Shown here one piece after another: positions 17,189-26,342 of a DNA stretch of 64,000 bases. The translations under genes were made by a program, and so were the position numbers. Position 1 is the stretch's first letter. Each line of letters starts with the position of its first letter. The stretch covers positions 72,130 through 136,129 of the forward strand of contig NZ_FOGW01000009.1 in assembly GCF_900111325.1 (NCBI RefSeq). The letters are read 5' to 3'. Source of the stretch: Lachnobacterium bovis (GTDB lineage Bacteria; Bacillota; Clostridia; Lachnospirales; Lachnospiraceae). The notes below the pieces were generated by a model. The model made no database searches. It was not told where the DNA came from and worked only from the letters and a program-made list of their open reading frames with translations.

Positions 17189-17779
17189 TTATTTAGAATA
17201 TAACTCGACGATAAGCATTTCGTCTACTGGAACATCGATCTGCTCACGTGTTGGTAAATTCTTTACAGTTCCCTGTAATTTTTCTGCATCAACGTCTAAC
17301 CACTCTGGAACTAATCTTCCACCAGCTACTTCTACAACGTCTTTCATTCTCTGAGAATTTTTTCTAGCTTCTCTGATTTCAACAACATCACCAGCTTTTA
17401 CAAGGTATGAAGGGATGTTTACTAATTTTCCGTTAACTGTAACGAACTTATGTCCTACAATCTGTCTAGCTTCTCTTCTTGTTCTTGCGAAACCAAGTCT
17501 GAAAATAACATTATCAAGTCTAGACTCTAAAATAGTCATAAGGTTTGAACCAGTGATACCTTTCATTCTATCAGCTCTTTCATAATAGTTATGGAAAGGT
17601 TTCTCTAATACACCATATATGAACTTAGCTTTCTGTTTTTCTCTTAACTGAAGTCCATATTCAGAGATTTTTCTACCTCTTTTTAAATTTCTTTTTGATT
17701 TTTTATCATATCCTAAGTAACTTGGCTCTAAACCAAGAGATCTGCATCTTTTAAGTACAGGTACTTTATTAACTGCCAT
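17189..17779 (-). CDS. rpsD: 30S ribosomal protein S4
   Basis: A 196-residue primary 16S rRNA binding protein and, in many bacteria, an autoregulator of its operon. The S4 RNA-binding domain (about residues 90-155; RLDNVIFRLGFARTRREARQIVGHKFVTVNG) is intact. It begins with VPVLKRCRSLGL, without the N-terminal zinc-finger Cys set found in some homologues. It lies 18 bases after rpsK. Confidence 0.98.
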   Translation of the reverse strand: MAVNKVPVLKRCRSLGLEPSYLGYDKKSKRNLKRGRKISEYGLQLREKQKAKFIYGVLEKPFHNYYERADRMKGITGSNLMTILESRLDNVIFRLGFARTRREARQIVGHKFVTVNGKLVNIPSYLVKAGDVVEIREARKNSQRMKDVVEVAGGRLVPEWLDVDAEKLQGTVKNLPTREQIDVPVDEMLIVELYSK

Positions 17780-17797
17780 CTTAATCTATACCTCCTA

Positions 17798-18193
17798 TTA
17801 GACTCTTCTACGTTTTGGTGGACGACAACCATTATGAGGTACTGGAGTTACATCTTTAATACTTGTAACTTCAAGACCACATGCAGAAAGTGCACGAATT
17901 GCTGCTTCTCTACCTGATCCTGGTCCTTTAACCATAACGTCTACAGTCTTTAATCCATGAATTAAAGCTGCCTTTGTTGCTGTTTCAGCTGCCATCTGTG
18001 CAGCATATGGAGTAGATTTCTTTGAACCTCTAAATCCTAGACCACCAGCACTTGCCCATGATAAAGCATTACCTTCAGCATCTGTAATTGTAACGATTGT
18101 GTTATTGAAAGATGACTGAATGTGTGCTTGTCCGCGTTCAACGTTTTTCTTTACACGCTTTTTAGTTGTTTTCTTTGCAACGTTTTTAGCCAT
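17798..18193 (-). CDS. rpsK: 30S ribosomal protein S11
   Basis: A 131-residue platform protein of the small subunit. Conserved blocks AHIQSSFNNTIVTITD, GFRGSKKSTPYAAQMAAE and TPVPHNGCRPPKRRRV are present. The N-terminal 18 residues are a lysine-rich extension. It lies 80 bases after rpsM on the same strand. Confidence 0.98.
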   Translation of the reverse strand: MAKNVAKKTTKKRVKKNVERGQAHIQSSFNNTIVTITDAEGNALSWASAGGLGFRGSKKSTPYAAQMAAETATKAALIHGLKTVDVMVKGPGSGREAAIRALSACGLEVTSIKDVTPVPHNGCRPPKRRRV

Positions 18194-18273
18194 TTTAAAA
18201 CTAACCTACTTTCTTTCAAATTTATGTTCTAAGTACACCACTTGTACTCAGTATTTACATTGTTATTTTTTAA

Positions 18274-18642
18274 TTATTTTTTCTTGTTTGCAACAGTTCT
18301 CTTTGGACCTTTTCTTGTTCTTGCATTAGTCTTTGTTTTCTGACCACGAACTGGAAGTCCTTTTCTGTGACGGATTCCTCTATAACATCCGATTTCTTGT
18401 AATCTCTTAATGTTAAGAGCGATTTCTCTTCTTAAATCACCTTCTACAGTCTGAGTTTCATCAATAACTGTACTGATTTTCTTAACTTCTTCATCTGTTA
18501 AATCTCTAACACGTGTGCTAGGATCTACACCAGCTGCTTCAAGAATACGATTTGAACTTACTCTACCAATACCGTAAATGTATGTTAAACCGATTTCAAC
18601 ACGTTTTTCTCTTGGTAAATCTACACCTGCAATACGAGCCAT
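18274..18642 (-). CDS. rpsM: 30S ribosomal protein S13
   Basis: A 122-residue protein of the small-subunit head that contacts the P-site tRNA and the large subunit. MARIAGVDLPREKRVEIGLTYIYG and the C-terminal GLPVRGQKTKTNARTRKGPKR are classical. GGAGGTGTAAACAC precedes the ATG. A 347-base spacer with several hairpins separates it from rpmJ upstream. Confidence 0.98.
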   Translation of the reverse strand: MARIAGVDLPREKRVEIGLTYIYGIGRVSSNRILEAAGVDPSTRVRDLTDEEVKKISTVIDETQTVEGDLRREIALNIKRLQEIGCYRGIRHRKGLPVRGQKTKTNARTRKGPKRTVANKKK

Positions 18643-18853
18643 GTGTGTTTACACCTCCATATTTTCTCTTTTTTATAACTTGCTTAGCATATCTGCAACA
18701 AAATATACTTTTATCCGAATCTCATTCTTGCACAGCTACGGTTGCACGTCCTGAAATGTGTGTACAACAACGAATATTCCATATTTTCTTTCAGTCAATG
18801 ACTTACTTGACATCTATTTTAATTTACACTTACTCGGTATTATAAGCATAAAT

Positions 18854-18941
18854 ACAGTAGGATGACACTACTGTTTATTATGAACAGTACATAAATGCAC
18901 TGCAGCCGCACATAATCATAATAATCAGTGATTTACTGATT
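18854..18941 (-). other. Hairpin-rich spacer between rpmJ and rpsM
   Basis: Two perfect seven-base inverted repeats: ACAGTAG/CTACTGT (18854-18874) and AATCAGT/ACTGATT (18923-18941). A third hairpin, ACAGGG/CCCTGT (18971-18999), overlaps the rpmJ stop. The whole 18643-18989 spacer has no ORF, which is unusual within this operon. It may hold an internal promoter, attenuator or RNA processing site; I did not find a convincing promoter. Confidence 0.5.
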
Positions 18942-18989
18942 TTCAAAAGAATATCTTTTATGCACAAATAACAGGGTTAATATAATTGA

Positions 18990-19103
18990 TTAGCCCTGTC
19001 TCTGTTTGTGTTTTGGATTTTCGCAGATAATTCTGACTCTTCCTTTTCTTTTGATGACTTTGCATTTTTCGCAAATAGGTTTAACTGATGATCTTACCTT
19101 CAC
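18990..19103 (-). CDS. rpmJ: 50S ribosomal protein L36
   Basis: A 37-residue protein starting with GTG: VKVRSSVKPICEKCKVIKRK and then GRVRIICENPKHKQRQG. Three Cys and one His give the zinc-binding C-C-C-H form of L36. AAAGGAGG lies eight bases before the GTG. It follows infA by 108 bases. Confidence 0.97.
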   Translation of the reverse strand: MKVRSSVKPICEKCKVIKRKGRVRIICENPKHKQRQG

Positions 19104-19211
19104 AGCAAATCCTCCTTTCTCTATCAAGCTTCCCCAAACTTGTCGAGGAATACTTTCCAAAAGTGTCCGTTTTATATTATAACTTTAAACACTTTGAAAG
19201 TCAATACTATT

Positions 19212-19430
19212 TTATTTATCTCTCCAAATAATTCTTCCTTTAGTTAAATCATAAGGAGACATCTCAATAGTTACCTTATCTCCAGGTAAAATTCTAATGA
19301 AGTTCATTCTTAATTTACCGCTGATAGTTGCTAAAATCTGATGACCATTTTCTAATTCAACTTTAAAAAATGCATTTGGTAATTTTTCAACTACAACTCC
19401 TTCAACTTCAATTACATCTGCTTTAGACAT
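19212..19430 (-). CDS. infA: Translation initiation factor IF-1
   Basis: A 72-residue OB-fold protein binding the ribosomal A site during initiation. MSKADVIEVEGVVVEKLPNA and RMNFIRILPGDKVTIEMSPYDLTKGRI are conserved. The ATG at 19428-19430 has AGGAGG eight bases upstream and gives the standard length; an upstream in-frame ATG adds seven residues and is unlikely. It follows map by 47 bases. A KOW-domain gene often found between map and infA in Clostridia is absent. Confidence 0.98.
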   Translation of the reverse strand: MSKADVIEVEGVVVEKLPNAFFKVELENGHQILATISGKLRMNFIRILPGDKVTIEMSPYDLTKGRIIWRDK

Positions 19431-19477
19431 TACTTTATCCTCCTGTGTCAATTGATTTTTGATTTTAGTTAATTTAT

Positions 19478-20266
19478 TTAAAATAGTTCTAGAAAACCAT
19501 CTTCTTTTTCTTTTTCTGTTAGAGTCAAAATTTCAGGTTTGCCATCTGTAATAAGGACTGTATTTTCATAATGTGCTGAATTTTTCATATCAGACGTTAC
19601 TGCTGTCCAACCATTACTACACAAATCGACTTTAAATGTTCCTTCATTAATCATTGGTTCAATAGCTAATGTCATTCCCTTTCTTAATAAAGGGCCTCTA
19701 TTAGTACACACAAAATTTGGAATTTCTGGCTCTTGATGTAAACTTGTACCGATTCCATGTCCTACAAAACTTCGAACCACTCCATATCCCATTCCTTCTG
19801 CATAATTTCCAATTGCATTCGAAACATCGCTCAAATAGTTACCTGCTGAAGCTTTCTTCATTCCTTCAAAGAAACTCTTTCTTGTAACTTTTATCAATTT
19901 TTCTGCACTTTCTGAAATTTTTCCAACGCCAACTGTTCTAGCTGCGTCAGAATGATATCCTTTATATATTACACCAGCATCTAAACTTATAATGTCACCT
20001 TCTTTGACAATCCTAGTCTTTGAAGGTATACCATGTACTACCTCATCATTTAAAGATATACAAATTGATGCTGGAAATCCTTGATAATTTTTAAAAGAAG
20101 GTATACATCCATACTCTCTTATCAAATTTTCGCCTATCTGATCAATTTCATATGTAGACATACCAGCCTGAATTTCTTGCGCTAATCTTTGGTGTACATT
20201 AGCTAAAATCTCTCCTGCTTTACGCATGAGGTCAATTTCACGTTCAGATTTAATCGTAATACTCAT
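19478..20266 (-). CDS. map: Methionine aminopeptidase, type I
   Basis: A 262-residue metalloprotease removing the initiator Met. Metal ligands are visible in ISLDAGVIYKGYHSDAARTVG (two Asp), GHGIGTSLHQEPEIPNF (His and Glu) and the late YENTVLIT (Glu). It is slightly longer than usual at the C-terminus. Its ATG overlaps the adk stop by one base (TAATG), so translation is coupled. Confidence 0.97.
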   Translation of the reverse strand: MSITIKSEREIDLMRKAGEILANVHQRLAQEIQAGMSTYEIDQIGENLIREYGCIPSFKNYQGFPASICISLNDEVVHGIPSKTRIVKEGDIISLDAGVIYKGYHSDAARTVGVGKISESAEKLIKVTRKSFFEGMKKASAGNYLSDVSNAIGNYAEGMGYGVVRSFVGHGIGTSLHQEPEIPNFVCTNRGPLLRKGMTLAIEPMINEGTFKVDLCSNGWTAVTSDMKNSAHYENTVLITDGKPEILTLTEKEKEDGFLELF

Positions 20267-20913
20267 TATCTATCACCTAAAATTGTAACTATGTCTTCGA
20301 AAACCTTATCTAAATTTTGTGTTCCATCAACTGTTTTTAATATGCCTTTTTTACTATAAAAATCAATTAATGGTTGTGTTTGATCATGATAAACACTTAA
20401 TCTATTTTTTACAGTTTCAGGCTTATCATCTTCTCTTAAAACAATTTCGTTGCCACATGCATCACATACACCCTCAACTTTTGTTGGGTTAAATTCGATA
20501 TGATATGTAGCTCCACAATTTAAGCAAGCTCTTCTTCCGCCCATTCTTTTGATAATGTTTTCATCTGGAACATCAACATTGATTGCATAATCCATGCTCT
20601 GTTGAGCTGATGTTAACGCATTTTCAAGTGCCTCTGCCTGTGGAATAGTTCTTGGAAAACCATCTAAAATGAAACCATTTTTGCAATCTTCCTGTTGAAT
20701 TCTATCCATAACCAAATCACATGTTAATTCATCTGGTACTAAGGCACCTTTATCCATGTACTCTTTAGCTTTTTTTCCTAAATCTGTACCATTTTTTATG
20801 TTAGCACGAAAAATATCTCCTGTTGAGATATGAGGGATTTCATACTTTGCAGAAATCTGTTTTGCTTGAGTTCCCTTTCCTGCTCCAGGAGCTCCTAACA
20901 TAATAATTTTCAT
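20266..20913 (-). CDS. adk: Adenylate kinase
   Basis: A 215-residue enzyme for ATP + AMP = 2 ADP. The P-loop GAPGAGKGTQ, the AMP-binding GDIFRANI and FILDGFPRT are present. The LID carries four cysteines (CLNCGATYH ... CDACG) typical of the zinc-binding Gram-positive form. I take the second of two adjacent ATGs (20911-20913), seven bases from GGAG. A hairpin spacer of 109 bases separates it from secY. Confidence 0.97.
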   Translation of the reverse strand: MKIIMLGAPGAGKGTQAKQISAKYEIPHISTGDIFRANIKNGTDLGKKAKEYMDKGALVPDELTCDLVMDRIQQEDCKNGFILDGFPRTIPQAEALENALTSAQQSMDYAINVDVPDENIIKRMGGRRACLNCGATYHIEFNPTKVEGVCDACGNEIVLREDDKPETVKNRLSVYHDQTQPLIDFYSKKGILKTVDGTQNLDKVFEDIVTILGDR

Positions 20914-20971
20914 CATTTTTCTCCTTTTACACTGACCCAGTATAATCCATAATTTATGATTTTATTATAAT

Positions 20972-21016
20972 TGCACAGAAAGGAGATACAGTCTAAGCCG
21001 TATCTCCAATTGTGCA
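20972..21016 (-). other. Hairpin between secY and adk
   Basis: GGAGATAC (20982-20989) pairs with GTATCTCC (21000-21007), and an outer TGCACA (20972-20977) pairs with TGTGCA (21011-21016), making a two-tier stem just after the secY stop. There is no T-tract. A possible -10 (TATACT) lies beyond it upstream of adk, so this could separate secY from adk-map expression. Confidence 0.55.
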
Positions 21017-21022
21017 TTCAAA

Positions 21023-22345
21023 TTAGTCGCTTAAGAAACCTTTGTAATAGCGCACTAACATTTGTGACTCAACCTGTTTAATTGTTTCAATGATAACACC
21101 TACGATGATGATAATAGATGTTCCACCAAATGAAACTTGAGCTCCGAAAACTCCATTAAAGAAGATTGGTACAAACGCAACAATTGCTAATCCGATAGCT
21201 CCTGTGAAAACAACATAATTTAAAATTGTATTCAAATAATCGCTTGTCGATTTACCTGGTCTAATACCTGGAATAAATCCACCAGAACGTTTCATATTAT
21301 TTGCAATTTCTAATGGATTAAAAGTAATCTGTGTATAGAAATATGCAAACGCTATAATTAATAAAATATACACTAACAAACCGATATTATATTCAGGATG
21401 TTCCGCTTTACACCAGTTTGATTGTGATAATGTATTAAGAATCTTTGCTCCAATACCTGTTCCTTTATCTTTTCCAAGAACACTTGCAATAATTACAGGT
21501 GTTTGTAACAATGATTGTGCAAAGATAACTGGAATAACACCAGCTGTATTTACTTTTAAAGGAATATTTGTATGTTGTCCGCCAACTTGTTTTCTTCCTT
21601 GTATTTTCTTTGAATACTGAACAGGAATTCTGCGCTCTGCTCCTTGAAGTAAAACTACGAACCATACCATAGCAATTATAATAACAGCAATAATAAATGC
21701 TGCCAAAGTTGCTTTAGGTATTTTCTTTCCAGAAATAAATTGTGTCCATAAAGAACCAATATCTTCTGGCATTCTTGAAATAATATTAATTGTTAATACA
21801 ATAGAAATACCATTTCCAATACCCTTCTCAGTAATTTGTTCACCGATCCACATTAAAATAACTGAACCAGCTGTTAATACAGAAACTACCATAACAATAT
21901 TAAGTGCTGTTGGTAATTTTGTATTTAAGTATCCGCCACGGTAAAAACTTACAACCATTGCAATAGACTGTACTAGGCCTAAAACAACAGTCAAGTATCT
22001 TGTAATCGCAACAATCTTCTTTCTACCATCTTCTCCATCTTCTTGCATCTTTTCCAATTGTGGAATAGCTACAGTTAGAAGTTGAATAATGATAGATGCT
22101 GTGATGTATGGTGTGATATTCAGTGCGAATACCGACATATTTAAAAACGAACCGCCAGTAATTGCATTAAAAAATCCCAATCCATCTGATGTCTGGTTTT
22201 TAAACCACTCCGAGAATACTTTGCCATTTACACCAGGAATAGGAAGTTGACTCCCTATTCTGATGACTATAAGCATAAAAAAAGTATATAAAATTTTCTT
22301 ACGAATATCTTTAATTTTAAATGCATTACGGACTGTTTCTAGCAT
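21023..22345 (-). CDS. secY: Preprotein translocase subunit SecY
   Basis: A 440-residue core of the Sec channel with ten membrane segments. IRIGSQLPIPGVN, GGSFLNMSVFALNITPYITASI and the C-terminal PGIRPGKSTSDYLN are family signatures; the last is in the cytosolic loop that contacts SecA and the ribosome. Its ATG overlaps the rplO stop (TAATG). Confidence 0.98.
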   Translation of the reverse strand: MLETVRNAFKIKDIRKKILYTFFMLIVIRIGSQLPIPGVNGKVFSEWFKNQTSDGLGFFNAITGGSFLNMSVFALNITPYITASIIIQLLTVAIPQLEKMQEDGEDGRKKIVAITRYLTVVLGLVQSIAMVVSFYRGGYLNTKLPTALNIVMVVSVLTAGSVILMWIGEQITEKGIGNGISIVLTINIISRMPEDIGSLWTQFISGKKIPKATLAAFIIAVIIIAMVWFVVLLQGAERRIPVQYSKKIQGRKQVGGQHTNIPLKVNTAGVIPVIFAQSLLQTPVIIASVLGKDKGTGIGAKILNTLSQSNWCKAEHPEYNIGLLVYILLIIAFAYFYTQITFNPLEIANNMKRSGGFIPGIRPGKSTSDYLNTILNYVVFTGAIGLAIVAFVPIFFNGVFGAQVSFGGTSIIIIVGVIIETIKQVESQMLVRYYKGFLSD

Positions 22346-22785
22346 TAGATCACCTCAGCTTTTCCACCAAGTGCTTCGATTTTCTCTTTAGCACTTGCGC
22401 TGAATGCGTCAGCTTGAACAGTAAGTTTTTTAGTTAATTCTCCATTACCTAAAATCTTAACACCATCTCTTGGATTCTTAACGATACCACATTCGATTAA
22501 TGTAGCAACTGAAACTGTTGTATCATTTTCGAATCTATCTAAAGTGCTAATATTAATTGCAACGATGTCTTTAGAGTTTCTATTTGTGAAACCTCTCTTA
22601 GGCAAACGTCTGTATAAAGGCATTTGTCCACCTTCAAAACCTGGTCTTGGTGCTCCTGAACGAGCTTTCTGACCTTTATGTCCTTTACCAGCTGTTTTAC
22701 CATTGCCTGAACCATGTCCACGACCTTTTCTAAAATTGCTGCTTTGTCTTGAACCAGCAGCAGCTTTTAAACTTGATAAATCCAT
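22345..22785 (-). CDS. rplO: 50S ribosomal protein L15
   Basis: A 146-residue protein of the large subunit. The Gly/Arg-rich start (GRGHGSGNGKTAGKGHKGQKARSG) and GFEGGQMPLYRRLPKRGF are typical. It follows rpmD by 28 bases and overlaps secY by one base. Confidence 0.98.
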   Translation of the reverse strand: MDLSSLKAAAGSRQSSNFRKGRGHGSGNGKTAGKGHKGQKARSGAPRPGFEGGQMPLYRRLPKRGFTNRNSKDIVAINISTLDRFENDTTVSVATLIECGIVKNPRDGVKILGNGELTKKLTVQADAFSASAKEKIEALGGKAEVI

Positions 22786-22813
22786 ACTTGCACCTCCTTA
22801 TCTTAAAACTAAA

Positions 22814-22999
22814 TTATGCTTCTTCTACCTTTACATATGGTGCTACTTTGCGAAGAGCTCCCTGTGTAGCTGCATTATCTGGCAACTCAACAGTTTTGTT
22901 TAATTTTGTTAATCCCAAAGCTTCGATTGTTTTCTTGTTCTTAGGAACTGCACCAATTGTGGACTTAATAAGTGTAACTTTTACTTTCTTATCTGCCAT
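22814..22999 (-). CDS. rpmD: 50S ribosomal protein L30
   Basis: A 61-residue protein: KVKVTLIKSTIGAVPKNKKT and LGLTKLNKTVELPDNAATQG match L30. It lies between rpsE and rplO, as in other Firmicutes. Confidence 0.97.
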   Translation of the reverse strand: MADKKVKVTLIKSTIGAVPKNKKTIEALGLTKLNKTVELPDNAATQGALRKVAPYVKVEEA

Positions 23000-23013
23000 T
23001 ATTCAATTCCTCC

Positions 23014-23523
23014 TTAACCCAAGATTTCTTCAACAGATTTACCACGAAGTCTTGCAACTTCTTCTGGGGATTTTAACTGTCTTAAAGCTTCAATTGTAGC
23101 AAGTACAACGTTCTGCTTATTGTTTGATCCTAATGATTTTGTACGAATGTTTTCGATACCTGCTAATTCGCACACACTACGTGCTGGACCACCAGCGATG
23201 ATACCAGTACCTTCAGGAGACTTCTTTAATAATACAGAAGCACCTGTATATTTACCTGTTACGTCATGAGTAACACTCTTGTTATCGTCTAATTTAACGT
23301 TGATTAAGTTCTTGATTGCATCTTCTCTTCCTTTACGGATAGCTTCTGGAACTTCAGCTGCTTTACCAAGACCAGCACCAACATGACCATTCTTATCGCC
23401 AACAACAACGAGAGCTGTGAAACGCATGTTACGTCCACCTTTAACAACCTTTGTTACACGTTTGATGTCAACAACGTTGTCAACTAATTCTAATTGACTT
23501 GCATCAATGATTTCACGTTTCAT
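23014..23523 (-). CDS. rpsE: 30S ribosomal protein S5
   Basis: A 169-residue protein of the decoding-fidelity region. VVKGGRNMRFTALVVVGDKNGHVGAGLGKA and GKYTGASVLLKKSPEGTGI are conserved. I take the ATG at 23521-23523 because AGGAGGAAATAAC precedes it; an in-frame upstream ATG would add 11 residues. Confidence 0.98.
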   Translation of the reverse strand: MKREIIDASQLELVDNVVDIKRVTKVVKGGRNMRFTALVVVGDKNGHVGAGLGKAAEVPEAIRKGREDAIKNLINVKLDDNKSVTHDVTGKYTGASVLLKKSPEGTGIIAGGPARSVCELAGIENIRTKSLGSNNKQNVVLATIEALRQLKSPEEVARLRGKSVEEILG

Positions 23524-23591
23524 GTTATTTCCTCCTAAAATTTTAAATCTTTCCACTTTTCTAAGTAGAAAGCGGAGAGTCTAGAAATTTT

Positions 23592-23960
23592 CTAGAACTC
23601 TAATCCAGCTTCTCTTGCTGCTTCAGCTAAAGCTTTAACTTTACCTTGGTAAATGAATCCGCCTCTATCAAAAACAACTTCTTTAATGTTTTTGTCTAAA
23701 GCTTTTTTTGCAATAACTGTACCAAGCTTAGCAGCTGCATCAACGTTATTTGTATACTCAAGTTCTGCTTTCACGTCTTTATTAAGAGTAGATGCAGAAA
23801 CAATTGTATGTCCAACAGTATCGTCAATAATCTGAGCATACATATGTTGATTGCTTCTGAATACTGCTAAACGTGGACGTTCTGCAGTACCTGCAAGATG
23901 ATTACGCATTCTTTTATGTTTCTTTTCACGAACCTGTGTTCTTGATTTTTTACTAACCAT
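23592..23960 (-). CDS. rplR: 50S ribosomal protein L18
   Basis: A 122-residue 5S rRNA binding protein. RMRNHLAGTAERPRLAVFRSNQHMYAQIIDD and VVFDRGGFIYQGKVKALAEAAREAGLEF are conserved. It lies 20 bases after rplF and 68 bases before rpsE. Confidence 0.98.
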   Translation of the reverse strand: MVSKKSRTQVREKKHKRMRNHLAGTAERPRLAVFRSNQHMYAQIIDDTVGHTIVSASTLNKDVKAELEYTNNVDAAAKLGTVIAKKALDKNIKEVVFDRGGFIYQGKVKALAEAAREAGLEF

Positions 23961-23980
23961 TACTTGTCCACTCCTTCTAA

Positions 23981-24520
23981 TTATTTCTTACCAGTCTTAC
24001 CAACTTTACGTCTAATAACTTCATCAGCATATTTGATACCTTTACCTTTGTAAGGTTCTGGTCTTCTCTTATCTCTGATTTCAGCTGCGTACTGGCCAAC
24101 GCGTTCTTTATCGATACCTTTTACAATAATTTTATTGTCTTCAACTACTGCTTCAAGACCTTCTGGATCAATCATTTCAACTGGATGTGAGTATCCTAAG
24201 TTTAATGTTAATTTGTTTCCAGATTTAGATGCTCTATAACCAACACCATTAACTTCAAGAGTTTTTGTATAACCATCAGTTACACCAACTACCATGTTGT
24301 TAATTAATGTTCTTGTCAAACCATGTAATGATTTCATTTTCTTTAAATCATTAGGTCTAGTAACAACAACTTTGTCTTCTTCAATAGCAATATTCATTTC
24401 AGAAGAAAGTGTTCTTTCAAGAGTTCCTTTAGGACCTTTTACAGTCACATGATTATTTTCTGCAACCTCAACAGTTACGCCTGCTGGAATTGCGATTGGC
24501 ATTCTTCCTATACGTGACAT
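23981..24520 (-). CDS. rplF: 50S ribosomal protein L6
   Basis: A 179-residue protein with two L6 repeats. MSRIGRMPIAIPAGV starts at 24518-24520 with AGGAGG upstream; a longer in-frame extension has no ribosome binding site. The end RRPEPYKGKGIKYADEVIRRK is conserved. A 176-base spacer with small stem-loops separates it from rpsH. Confidence 0.98.
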   Translation of the reverse strand: MSRIGRMPIAIPAGVTVEVAENNHVTVKGPKGTLERTLSSEMNIAIEEDKVVVTRPNDLKKMKSLHGLTRTLINNMVVGVTDGYTKTLEVNGVGYRASKSGNKLTLNLGYSHPVEMIDPEGLEAVVEDNKIIVKGIDKERVGQYAAEIRDKRRPEPYKGKGIKYADEVIRRKVGKTGKK

Positions 24521-24696
24521 GCCCGTACCTCCTATTTTGTATTGATGAAAATTCATCGTTAATATATAGTATGTCCAACCTAACAAGATTGGTTTATACT
24601 TTTAGAGTTCATTTTAGTCATTTACAGACTAAATAGCGTCCTTAGCCCATTACCTAAAGACTTAAGTACAAATCTATCGATTTATACCTTGAAATA

Positions 24697-25098
24697 CTAC
24701 CATACAAATGCTAATACTTCTCCACCAACTTGAAGCTTTCTAGCTTCTCTATCAGTAATGATTCCCTGGTTTGTTGAAAGAATAGCTGTTCCTAATCCAT
24801 CAAGTACTCTAGGGATTTCGTTTTTACCAGTATATACTCTTAAACCTGGTTTAGAAATTCTCTTTAATCCAGTGATAATTCTTTCACTTTTATCTGCGCT
24901 GTATTTTAATGTAACACGGATGTTTTTGAAATTTCCATCTTCAACAATCTCGTATTTTTCTACCCAACCTTCATCAACAAGAATGTTAGCAATTGAAACT
25001 TTTGTTTTAGAAGCTGGAATATCTACTGTATCGTGTTTAGCAGTGTTTGCATTACGAATTCTTGTAAGCATATCTGCAATTGGATCACTTGTTACCAT
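24697..25098 (-). CDS. rpsH: 30S ribosomal protein S8
   Basis: A 133-residue 16S rRNA binding protein, and an spc operon autoregulator in E. coli. SDPIADMLTRIRNANTAKHD and STNQGIITDREARKLQVGGEVLAFVW are conserved. A 115-base spacer separates it from rpsZ. Confidence 0.98.
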   Translation of the reverse strand: MVTSDPIADMLTRIRNANTAKHDTVDIPASKTKVSIANILVDEGWVEKYEIVEDGNFKNIRVTLKYSADKSERIITGLKRISKPGLRVYTGKNEIPRVLDGLGTAILSTNQGIITDREARKLQVGGEVLAFVW

Positions 25099-25213
25099 GC
25101 TTTAGGTTTCCTCCTTCTTGAGAGTAAAATTAATATCATTACAATCCTGTCTATGGCTCGGGAATAACTTCCCTCACCACCTACTTAGGATTTCTACTAC
25201 CTACTTTTAGAAA

Positions 25214-25399
25214 TTACCAAGAAGCTTTTCTTACTCCTGGGATTTCTCCTTTGTAAGCTAATTCACGGAAGCAAACTCTGCAAATTCCGTATTTTTTTAA
25301 TACTGAATGTGGACGACCACAAATTCTACAACGTGTGTATTCTCTAGTAGAGAATTTTGCTGGACGTTGTTGTTTAACTTTCATTGATTTCTTAGCCAT
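25214..25399 (-). CDS. rpsZ: 30S ribosomal protein S14, zinc (type Z) form
   Basis: A 61-residue short S14. CRICGRPHSVLKKYGICRVC gives two CxxC pairs that bind zinc, as in Gram-positive housekeeping S14. It follows rplE by 16 bases. The zinc-free long form is not in this window. Confidence 0.97.
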   Translation of the reverse strand: MAKKSMKVKQQRPAKFSTREYTRCRICGRPHSVLKKYGICRVCFRELAYKGEIPGVRKASW

Positions 25400-25415
25400 T
25401 AAAATTCCCTCCTAC

Positions 25416-25955
25416 TTATTTAGCAAATGGCATATTGAATAATGTCAATAATTCACGTGCTTCTTCATCTGTTTTAGCTGTAGTTACGAAGATAATATCC
25501 ATACCTCTAACTTTGTCAACTTTATCATATTCGATTTCTGGGAAAATAATCTGTTCTTTAATACCAAGAGCATAGTTTCCACGACCATCGAATGCGTTAG
25601 GATTTACACCTCTAAAGTCACGTACACGTGGTAATGCAAGGTTAATTAAACGATCAGCGAACTCATACATTTTTTCTCCACGTAATGTAACTTTACATCC
25701 AATTGGCATACCTTCACGGATCTTGAAGTTAGCAATAGCGTTTTTAGCTTTTGTCTTAACAACTTTTTGACCTGTGATTGTTTCCATATCTTTAACGGCT
25801 GCATCGAGAACTTTGCTATTTTCTTTAGCTTCTCCAACACCCATATTTACAACGATTTTAGAAAGTTTTGGAATCTCCATAACATTCTTATAACCAAATT
25901 TTTTGACCATTGCGTCTTTGATCTCGTTATCGTATTGTTCTTTAAGTCTACTCAA
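25416..25955 (-). CDS. rplE: 50S ribosomal protein L5
   Basis: A 179-residue 5S rRNA binding protein. IVVNMGVGEAKENSK, RVRDFRGVNPNAFDGRGNY and IDIIFVTTAKTDEEA-like C-terminal residues are typical. It lies 26 bases after rplX. Confidence 0.98.
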   Translation of the reverse strand: MSRLKEQYDNEIKDAMVKKFGYKNVMEIPKLSKIVVNMGVGEAKENSKVLDAAVKDMETITGQKVVKTKAKNAIANFKIREGMPIGCKVTLRGEKMYEFADRLINLALPRVRDFRGVNPNAFDGRGNYALGIKEQIIFPEIEYDKVDKVRGMDIIFVTTAKTDEEARELLTLFNMPFAK

Positions 25956-25981
25956 CTGAATTTTCCTCCTCTCTCCAGTAA

Positions 25982-26329
25982 TTATTTAGATTCTCTTACT
26001 TTTTTCTTGTCAATGACTGTATCAATTACTTCGCCAGTTTTTTTAGCATAACGAACTTTTTTACCGTCTTCTACTCTAAAACCAACTCTTGTACGAACGC
26101 CATTGTGCATAAGCATTACATTTGAAGCATCGATTTTGCCTTCTTTTTGGATAATACCACCTTGTTGATTAGCCATGCTAGGTTTAGCATGTTTTGTAAC
26201 CATGTTAACACCTTCAACAATAAGTGAATTATCTTTTTTGTTAACAGCAATAACTTTGCCTTCTTGATTTGTATATCTACCAGCGATTACAACAACATTA
26301 TCGCCTTTTTTAATTTTCATGCTAGCCAT
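25982..26329 (-). CDS. rplX: 50S ribosomal protein L24
   Basis: A 115-residue assembly initiator with a KOW motif near the start (GDNVVVIAGRYTNQEGKVIAV). GVNMVTKHAKPSMANQQGGI is conserved. The first ATG has AGGAGG nine bases upstream. Confidence 0.98.
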   Translation of the reverse strand: MASMKIKKGDNVVVIAGRYTNQEGKVIAVNKKDNSLIVEGVNMVTKHAKPSMANQQGGIIQKEGKIDASNVMLMHNGVRTRVGFRVEDGKKVRYAKKTGEVIDTVIDKKKVRESK

Positions 26330-26342
26330 CTGTAAGTACCTC

